From a virus: a stretch of DNA of 26,224 nucleotides. The stretch is from IMG/VR virus record IMGVR_UViG_3300025886_000135, positions 1 through 26,224 of that record; one strand, given 5' to 3'. This document shows positions 21,071-26,224 of the stretch, in pieces. The position numbers and the translations under genes were made by a program. The notes below the pieces were generated by a model that had not been told where the DNA came from, searched no databases, and saw only the letters and a program-made list of their open reading frames with translations. How positions within the stretch are numbered: position 1 is the first letter of the stretch; the number at the start of each line of letters is the position of its first letter.

Positions 21071-21816
21071 AATCTTTTAAAGACTATGCTGGAATTAGAG
21101 AAGAATCCTCTCCAGACTATGACCTACTACTCACAGAAGGCATTAACGATCCCGGTATCTTCAAAGCCGTCTTCATGGCAGGCGGGCCCGGATCAGGCAA
21201 ATCGTTCATTAGCGGAAAAACCGGACTAACATCTATGGGTCTTCGTGTGATCAACTCTGATGACATCTTTGAAGCTCAGTTGGAAAAGGCGGGAATGAAA
21301 GCCACTCCAGAAAATATATGGTCAGACAAGGGGCAAGTCATTCGTGTCGGAGCAAAAGCCCTCACGAAAAAAAAGCAAGAAATATCTATTGATGGTAGGC
21401 TAGGGCTTTTGATTGATGGAACAGGAAAGGATGTTGCCAAGATTAAGAAACAAAAAGCCGGTCTTGAACGTCTGGGATATGATACCATGATGATCTTTGT
21501 TAACACCACCCTAGACACATCGGTGTCTCGTGATAAGTTAAGGGATCGTTCTGTCGGTAAAGAGAAGGTCACTCAGATGTGGTCAGGTGTTCAGGAGAAC
21601 ATTGGCGCATTTCAGAGAATGTTTGGGGCTAAAGGGTTTATTGTTGTAGATAATACTGAAGGCAAAGACTTTAAGAAAGAGACGCTAGTGGCATACCGAG
21701 TTGCCTCTAAGTTTATTACTGCCGAGCCTGAGAATCGTCTTGCAAAAAAGTGGATTGATGCCGAAAGAAAAAATCGTGGAATCAAAACATTAAAGCCTGC
21801 CAAGAGAAAGAATTAA
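21067..21816 (+). CDS. Zeta-toxin-like P-loop kinase
   Basis: The 249-residue protein has a P-loop FMAGGPGSGKSF (36-47) followed by VINSDDIFE, the layout of zeta-toxin and related small-molecule kinases. A central LLIDGTGKD strand and an arginine-rich lid (SRDKLRDRSVGKEK) complete the kinase core. The first 12 residues, MKSFKDYAGIRE, resemble the capsid-targeting type seen in other late genes here. LLTEG at 21-25 forms a T4 prohead-protease-type site (L-T-E before G). It is the last gene of the rightward late operon. Substrate may be a nucleotide, sugar or nucleotide-sugar; a toxic or modifying role on host molecules is possible. No partner antitoxin is seen. Confidence 0.85.
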   Translation: MKSFKDYAGIREESSPDYDLLLTEGINDPGIFKAVFMAGGPGSGKSFISGKTGLTSMGLRVINSDDIFEAQLEKAGMKATPENIWSDKGQVIRVGAKALTKKKQEISIDGRLGLLIDGTGKDVAKIKKQKAGLERLGYDTMMIFVNTTLDTSVSRDKLRDRSVGKEKVTQMWSGVQENIGAFQRMFGAKGFIVVDNTEGKDFKKETLVAYRVASKFITAEPENRLAKKWIDAERKNRGIKTLKPAKRKN

Positions 21817-21890
21817 TATGATTAAAGATTCTGTATTAAATATCGCTCTAGCATATGCCATTATATAATCCCCACATCTTTCATTATTCT

Positions 21891-22976
21891 TTATTTAAAA
21901 TTTTTGATATATTTAATAAAAAGGCTGACCGCCTCATTTGTTGGAGTTGGTGATGGATCGTCTACGCAATCTGTAAAATTTTCATATTCCAGAACACCAA
22001 TTTCATCAAATACATTTCTAACCCTATCAGTGAGAAGCCCGATTCTCTTTACGTTTGGAACTATCTTTGAAAATGCGACATGGGATGATGCTTTCAGAAA
22101 TGGAGAATCTTTCAACCATTTTCGTATGTTCTGATTATTTTCTAAACCAAGTCTTTCTATGATTGGTTCAGCCGCAGACATTCCTTTATTTAATATCAAA
22201 CTAGATTCGATTATAAATTCTTCGCGGACCTTTAATTCATTTTCTGTTAAGCCATCCTTATAAACACTCTCTAGCATTTTTACACCAAATGCAACATGCC
22301 GGGATTCATCTAACATAATTTTACTAGTAATTTCTTGAATTAATGGTTCATCGAAATTTGATGCCTTCATAAGAGGAAATGATCCAAGAGCAACACCTTC
22401 AATCATAATTTGCATCCCGATCACTGAAATGTCCCAATCAGATGTGGACAAAATCTCATCGAAAAGTTCTTTTAATACATGACGTATCGGATAATTATTT
22501 TCTAATTTTTCTGTTAGATATCGTTTGTAGGTTTCTGCGTGCTTTATTTCATCCAATGCTTGTGTTGCTGAAAAATATTTTGCTGCCATGTCGGGACAAA
22601 CTTGAACCAGTTTAGAACATCCAAGAATTCCACCCTGCTCTCCGTGGAAAAATTGGGAGATTGTATACGCATTTCTTTCGACTACTATTTTGTTATAAAG
22701 TTCGTCTGAAATATTTTTAGGTGTTTGCATGATGATTTTTTGGTTTTGATTTCTTGCTTGCCTATTATGAATTATTTTTTCCATATCGACATCGACACTC
22801 CAGTCGATATCGGTTGTTGGGTTCCATGAAAATTTTTTACTCTTTTCGTATAAATTTACTAATTCATTTTCTTCAGCATCATATTTCCAATTAAAAATTG
22901 TCGTTACTGTAGATTCCACCTCAGAATATTCCCCATACTCCGGCATGTGCAGACCAACCTTATTTTCATATTTCAT
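21891..22976 (-). CDS. Ferritin-like diiron oxygenase-type protein
   Basis: A 361-residue protein of the ferritin-like superfamily with a complete diiron site: E113 (HGEQ), E143xxH146 (DEIKHAE), E193 (IEGVALG) and E224xxH227 (DESRH). The preceding NPTTDIDWS (52-60) is typical of the bacterial ferritin-like oxygenases related to AurF and R2-like proteins. Such enzymes oxidise small molecules using O2; the substrate here is unknown. It is not a class I ribonucleotide reductase R2, which has a different length and tyrosine environment. The frame can open at TTG 22994, but ATG 22976 is chosen as it follows the upstream stop at 22985. It is the last gene of the leftward late operon of the adhesin-like protein. 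Confidence 0.88.
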   Translation of the reverse strand: MKYENKVGLHMPEYGEYSEVESTVTTIFNWKYDAEENELVNLYEKSKKFSWNPTTDIDWSVDVDMEKIIHNRQARNQNQKIIMQTPKNISDELYNKIVVERNAYTISQFFHGEQGGILGCSKLVQVCPDMAAKYFSATQALDEIKHAETYKRYLTEKLENNYPIRHVLKELFDEILSTSDWDISVIGMQIMIEGVALGSFPLMKASNFDEPLIQEITSKIMLDESRHVAFGVKMLESVYKDGLTENELKVREEFIIESSLILNKGMSAAEPIIERLGLENNQNIRKWLKDSPFLKASSHVAFSKIVPNVKRIGLLTDRVRNVFDEIGVLEYENFTDCVDDPSPTPTNEAVSLFIKYIKNFK

Positions 22977-22984
22977 ATCTGCAT

Positions 22985-23515
22985 TTATCCCCAATCAATA
23001 TTCAAATCGTCTGTCACAATATCATTCTCTGGTTCGTCATTGTAAATGTCGAATGTTTCTGGATTTCTTTTTGTCCCAACATAGCACTGATCTTTGATTA
23101 TGACCGTTTGCGTTGGGTGTTCATCAATATATTCATGCTCTTCTTTTGTTGCAGCATTAATCTCTTTCCAGTTTCCTGTATTGTGTAAAGACTTTGGAAT
23201 AATTGCCGTGTATGCTGAATTTGAATCGTTCAAGTTCACCATACCAAAACCGTTAGTATATTGTTCACCCGAACCACATAAAGGCCTCACAGCTCCAAAA
23301 GGCGATTGAACGTCCGCATGAACGTTCCAAATATTATGCGAGGTATTGGATGTAAATACTCTGGTGTTTCCCGAAGTCCAATATAAAATAGCATTTGCTG
23401 AAGCTAAATTATGACCTGATCGTGCGGCTGTCGAATGAACCTCGTCATTAGCAAAATATGTTTTGGCTGACAGTACGACGTGATCTTTCGTTGCAATCCA
23501 TTTTACTCTTCTCAT
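22985..23515 (-). CDS. Unknown virion-type protein, 176 residues
   Basis: A beta-rich protein rich in N, S and T (AILYWTSGNTRVFTSNTSHN, NGFGMVNLNDSNSAYTAIIP), typical of tail-fibre or spike-associated proteins, with an acidic end (DEPENDIVTDDLNIDWG). AGGAGA lies upstream of ATG 23515, partly inside the upstream gene stop. It lies between the paralogue of the 17397 gene and the diiron enzyme gene in the adhesin operon. No family is recognised. Confidence 0.78.
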   Translation of the reverse strand: MRRVKWIATKDHVVLSAKTYFANDEVHSTAARSGHNLASANAILYWTSGNTRVFTSNTSHNIWNVHADVQSPFGAVRPLCGSGEQYTNGFGMVNLNDSNSAYTAIIPKSLHNTGNWKEINAATKEEHEYIDEHPTQTVIIKDQCYVGTKRNPETFDIYNDEPENDIVTDDLNIDWG

Positions 23516-23519
23516 AGTA

Positions 23520-23972
23520 TTACCAATCTCCTAATAATATCTGATCATCAATCGCCGTTTTTGTTAAAGTATAATTTCCAGATGCGAATATACTTTCCCA
23601 TGACATTTCCAAATTATCTGAAAAGTCTGGCGCACCATATTCATACCATGTTGGTGTGTGATTTCTCATTTTATTTTTTGATGTCTGATTTACAATTTGG
23701 TTGGCAATATGATCTATATCTATTCTGAATAGTGAAATGAAATAGTTCCGACCAGAACTAGTTGCCGTCGCGGTTAAATTTTCATTTGGTTGAATTCTAT
23801 ATTCATTCACCGAATTTACCAATGTCGAATTTTGAAACCTTACAGATCCTTCTAGAACAACAACCGAGTAGTCAGTATCTAAACTCCAATTATAATCAAT
23901 CGTTTCGCCTTCATCGAGCATGTTGAAAACACAAAGTGTTTCTGTATTAAATGAACATTTCGTCGTTGCCAT
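23520..23972 (-). CDS. Beta-rich structural-type protein, paralogue of the 17397-17867 product
   Basis: A 150-residue protein that aligns with the 17397-17867 product from the first residue through NMLDEGETIDYNW, DYSVVVLEGSV, YRIQPNENLTAT, RNYFISLF and TSKNKMRN, then TWYEYGAP and WESIFASGNYT. The end differs. Because the DNA copies are well diverged, the duplication is not recent. It lies directly downstream of the adhesin-associated 70-residue gene, in the late unit fed by the promoter at 25625. The fold may be cupin-like or jelly-roll, without obvious metal ligands. Confidence 0.8.
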   Translation of the reverse strand: MATTKCSFNTETLCVFNMLDEGETIDYNWSLDTDYSVVVLEGSVRFQNSTLVNSVNEYRIQPNENLTATATSSGRNYFISLFRIDIDHIANQIVNQTSKNKMRNHTPTWYEYGAPDFSDNLEMSWESIFASGNYTLTKTAIDDQILLGDW

Positions 23973-23980
23973 ATTTTTTC

Positions 23981-24193
23981 CTAGTCAATTTTGGGGTTAT
24001 TTAAGTTATTCTGTCTCGACTGCCTACTCTTAAAAATCGCATTTTTTATTCTTTCTTCAACATACGCGGTATTGCCATCGGCAGTAATTCCTATATTGAT
24101 ATGATCGAAAACATATTCCTCGTCGTCAATAACAGTAACAATGCAAGTTCCGGTATATGCTTCCATTTTATGTATGGTCGTTTGAATAGGCAT
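23981..24193 (-). CDS. Small unknown protein downstream of the adhesin gene
   Basis: A 70-residue beta-rich protein (CIVTVIDDEEYVFDHINIGI, then AYVEERIKNAIFKSRQ). The frame could open at TTG 24229 inside the adhesin gene, but ATG 24193 is preferred since it immediately follows the adhesin stop at 24196. The ribosome site is weak, so coupling to adhesin translation is likely. In T4-like phages a small gene after the fibre gene is often a chaperone or tip protein, but nothing in this sequence shows which. Confidence 0.62.
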   Translation of the reverse strand: MPIQTTIHKMEAYTGTCIVTVIDDEEYVFDHINIGITADGNTAYVEERIKNAIFKSRQSRQNNLNNPKID

Positions 24194-24195
24194 TT

Positions 24196-25602
24196 TTATG
24201 TAACCCGTATATCCCTTCCTTGCATCCAATTACCATCACCTCTTTCGTTAGTGAATGTATTGGAAACAGATACGTTAGATGTGTTCCAAAAAATTAAAGA
24301 ACCCTCAAGACCTGCGGTGTGGGCAAGAGCTAAAGCGTTGAATTTTCCGGGGGTTCCAGCGGCTTGTGATGTATTATAAGATCCACTAGAATACCAAGAT
24401 CCTCCGCTGCCACCAACACCACCTTCGTCCCCACCACCTCCTCCACCGGCACCACCTCGCATATATCCTGTTGTTTTGTTTATGATATTAATTCGAGTTC
24501 CACTTATGGCAGAATCAGTCCAAACATTTGACCTAAAATAAACAACATTTCCACCCCACCCCGCTTGTGTGACAGAATAATCGGGATTCCTTGCCGTGAA
24601 GCTGTTTATTTGAGATGATAAAGATGGATATGATCTTCCGGCATTTATCGCATCTCCCTGACCGGCTCCCCCCGAACCAAAACTATCTATGTCTGATGAC
24701 GTTCCATTCGCGGCATAATTGGAAGATTCATTAACAGTGTGCGGCCACCAGTTATATCCAAGTCCCCCTGTTCCCGGCAACGGAAGAAAAGAATCAGGTG
24801 TTTCTGGAATATTCGCGCCAGTTGTACCCGTGGTTACTGCAATGTTTGAAAATTGATAATAACTATATTCTGTTGGATTCGTCGGGAAGTTTCCAGAAGA
24901 AATTGTTTGGTGAAGACCCATTCCAGCTCCACCACCACCTCCACCCTCTCCATTTGTTGCCTTTTCTTTAAACCTAACACCACCCATTCCGCCGTATCCA
25001 CCACCACCTAGAGTGTTTCCACTATTTTCAATTGTTAAAATTGTATCATTGATTGTTCTTTCTGATACTTTGTTGGTGTTGAAGTCGATTAAAATGCAAG
25101 GATCGGCAGAAGCGTCTCTGTAATGATGTTCATCTGATCGGGAATTGAGTGCATAATCAGCTCCGGGTGAAGTAGCAGCTAATCCACTGTGATCATTTTC
25201 CCAAGAAGAAAATACATCTATTGCTTTTACATGTGTAGCATGTGAGTTTGTTCCAATAGACATTCCTTCGGGAATTTCAATTGTGATATTCAGTGGGGTA
25301 TCAATTTCGTATGGAGAAGAAGCCGAGCGATATCCAGCAAAAGGATCTCTCGGCACTGTAGCGCCGGATTGATCAGAAACATCAAGAGTGTCTTCGCTGT
25401 TTATTGTGTGAACAAAGTCGTCTGGAAAACTTACCGTATAGTAATTTCCATCTGCATTTTTTCTGGACGCAATTGTACTACCGGCTGTACTGTAGGCGAG
25501 GGCATTTAAAGATAAATTTAGAGAAAGATTAGTATCTCCAAAAAATGCAGCTACTCCAGACCTGTTTGTGTCTGATATGTTTACACCTAGTGAAATTTTC
25601 AA
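24196..25602 (-). CDS. Glycine-rich adhesin-like tail protein (gp38-type polyglycine domain)
   Basis: A 468-residue protein with an N-terminal beta-rich part (1-195) and a C-terminal part containing clustered glycine-rich motifs: LGGGGYGGMGG (198-208), GEGGGGGGAGMG (218-229), GTGGLGY (277-283), FGSGGAGQGDA (308-318), GWGGN (348-352) and RGGAGGGGGGDEGG (382-395). This resembles the polyglycine II sandwich of T4-like gp38 adhesins, which sit at the fibre tip and bind the host receptor. Spacer segments between the motifs would be the variable receptor loops. ATG 25617 is possible, but the late promoter ends 8 bases upstream of it and no ribosome site fits; TTG 25602 has GGAGGGG 6 bases upstream and is preferred. 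Confidence 0.8.
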   Translation of the reverse strand: MKISLGVNISDTNRSGVAAFFGDTNLSLNLSLNALAYSTAGSTIASRKNADGNYYTVSFPDDFVHTINSEDTLDVSDQSGATVPRDPFAGYRSASSPYEIDTPLNITIEIPEGMSIGTNSHATHVKAIDVFSSWENDHSGLAATSPGADYALNSRSDEHHYRDASADPCILIDFNTNKVSERTINDTILTIENSGNTLGGGGYGGMGGVRFKEKATNGEGGGGGGAGMGLHQTISSGNFPTNPTEYSYYQFSNIAVTTGTTGANIPETPDSFLPLPGTGGLGYNWWPHTVNESSNYAANGTSSDIDSFGSGGAGQGDAINAGRSYPSLSSQINSFTARNPDYSVTQAGWGGNVVYFRSNVWTDSAISGTRINIINKTTGYMRGGAGGGGGGDEGGVGGSGGSWYSSGSYNTSQAAGTPGKFNALALAHTAGLEGSLIFWNTSNVSVSNTFTNERGDGNWMQGRDIRVT

Positions 25603-25624
25603 ATTAATCCCCTCCATTCATGTG

Positions 25625-25632
25625 TATTTATA
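25625..25632 (-). promoter_or_regulatory. T4-type late promoter (TATAAATA) for the adhesin operon
   Basis: A perfect TATAAATA on the minus strand, 22 bases before the preferred TTG start at 25602. Its position makes ATG 25617 lie at or near the 5' end of the transcript, which supports the TTG start. A related plus-strand TATAAATT at 25629-25636 overlaps it but is imperfect. Confidence 0.8.
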
Positions 25633-25712
25633 AATTTTGTTGAAGCTAAATATAGATGCCTATGGATTCAAAATGAAATAAACAGAAGAAATATTACAAA
25701 GCGGAAGTAATA

Positions 25713-26224
25713 ATGAAACGTTTCAAGGATTACATAACAGAAGCCCCTGCATGGACGAAAAGTGCCTCCGAGCATATCTTTTTTACTGACATTCATGTTC
25801 CACTGAGTGCCAAGATGCTCAAGCGTGCGCTCAACACCAAACTCCCACGAGCCACCGTGTTTCATGTGACCAATGCACAATACCTTGATGATATCATCAA
25901 GATGCAGGGAAAGCGAAAGTCTCTTTCGGCTGCAACCCAAATGCATCCTACTGTTGTCGCAGGGGGCATCAATGTTGGGGGTGGAATGGTCTTTGAATTA
26001 GAAGCTGATGTGATGGTGTCCGCACCTAACGACATTATGTCTCGACCGGATAAAACCGGAAGACGTTGGCTGGAATGGTACATGCTCTCTACTCGTGGGG
26101 CTCCTAATGGAGCAGCGATCAAGGAGGCTGCGGAGAAGTTTGGGCAGAAGGAACTCATAAAGCTGATCGAGAAGTATGGCGGACCAAAGCGTGTGAAACC
26201 TTATCAAGCCGCTATTGCGTGGTC
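25713..26224 (+). CDS. Unknown late protein with capsid-targeting-like start (C-terminus cut off)
   Basis: An open frame begins at ATG 25713 and continues past the window end (170 codons seen). It starts MKRFKDYITEAPAWTKS; the first 11 residues match the T4 internal-protein pattern MKTYQEFIAEA in register, with an I-T-E before A cleavage site at residue 10. A conserved block follows: IKMQGKRKSLSAATQ, GGINVGGGMVFELEAD, DIMSRPDKTGRRWLEW, which I recall in uncharacterised marine phage proteins. A weak GGAAG ribosome site lies upstream. It diverges from the adhesin operon. It may be a packaged protein; the function of the main domain is unknown. Confidence 0.8.
   Translation, partial: MKRFKDYITEAPAWTKSASEHIFFTDIHVPLSAKMLKRALNTKLPRATVFHVTNAQYLDDIIKMQGKRKSLSAATQMHPTVVAGGINVGGGMVFELEADVMVSAPNDIMSRPDKTGRRWLEWYMLSTRGAPNGAAIKEAAEKFGQKELIKLIEKYGGPKRVKPYQAAIAW

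Noticed and set aside
21817-21890. Terminator between the convergent kinase and diiron genes
   Set aside because: The gap has only a short GCATATGC palindrome and AT-rich sequence; no stem followed by a T run was found.
21891-22976. Ribonucleotide reductase small subunit
   Set aside because: The four-carboxylate, two-histidine diiron site is shared, but the NPTTDIDWS element and the lack of an adjacent large subunit favour a ferritin-like oxygenase.
25629-25636. TATAAATT as a plus-strand late promoter for the 25713 gene
   Set aside because: One base differs from the otherwise perfect TATAAATA elements in this window, and it is 77 bases from the start; possible but unsupported.

Overview
This window is part of the genome of a T4-like tailed phage (myovirus). 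The clearest sign is the block regA - 62 - 44 - 45 (translational repressor, both clamp-loader subunits, sliding clamp), read on the minus strand in the T4 order, with a 70-codon unknown gene inserted between 44 and 62. Other support comes from perfect T4-type late promoters (TATAAATA) in front of the presumed virion genes, a run of seven tRNA genes, PhoH, dUTPase, and N-termini resembling the T4 capsid-targeting sequence. The gene mix (PhoH, 2OG-Fe(II) oxygenase, CobS/CobT-like pair, DUF3310, DUF6321-like tail) is typical of marine T4-like phages. The host cannot be read from the sequence; an aquatic proteobacterium is a reasonable guess.

Layout. 1-4410 (minus): an unknown partial gene, the replication-clamp block, a DUF3310 protein and a GT-A-like glycosyltransferase, probably transcribed from a sigma70-like promoter at 4474-4502. 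4508-7774 (minus): dUTPase, small unknown genes, PhoH, a 2OG-Fe(II) dioxygenase and a small HELAH metalloprotein. 7793-10309 (minus): seven tRNAs (Pro, Leu, Thr, Tyr, Lys, Arg, Met), all with encoded CCA, interspersed with small genes, a TagD-like nucleotidyltransferase and a 26-codon membrane microprotein. 10337-14690 (minus): a three-gene unit with a near-consensus sigma70 promoter, encoding a basic 158-residue protein, an 823-residue zincin + acidic linker + VWA protein, and a MoxR/CobS-like AAA+ ATPase. 14691-15330: hairpin-rich DNA without a convincing gene, containing a terminator for the leftward late genes.

15331-19237 (minus) is a late region: a possible lysis pair, coiled-coil proteins, an HNH protein with a T4 internal-protein-like start, structural-type beta proteins and a thermonuclease-like nuclease. 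At 19261-19272 two TATAAATA late promoters overlap in opposite orientation, feeding the nuclease leftward and a four-gene plus-strand operon (19292-21816) ending in a zeta-toxin-like P-loop kinase. 21891-25602 (minus) is a third late operon: a polyglycine adhesin-like protein, small structural-type proteins (one paralogous to the 17397-17867 product) and a ferritin-like diiron oxygenase. 25713 onward (plus) is a partial gene whose first 11 residues match the T4 capsid-targeting and protease-cleavage pattern in register.

The most interesting items are the sigma70-driven MoxR + VWA-zincin unit, the set of late proteins with capsid-targeting-like N-termini (candidate packaged and injected proteins, including a nuclease and a kinase), a GC-rich 182-bp insertion flanked by 23-bp direct repeats, and a diiron oxygenase inside a virion-gene operon.
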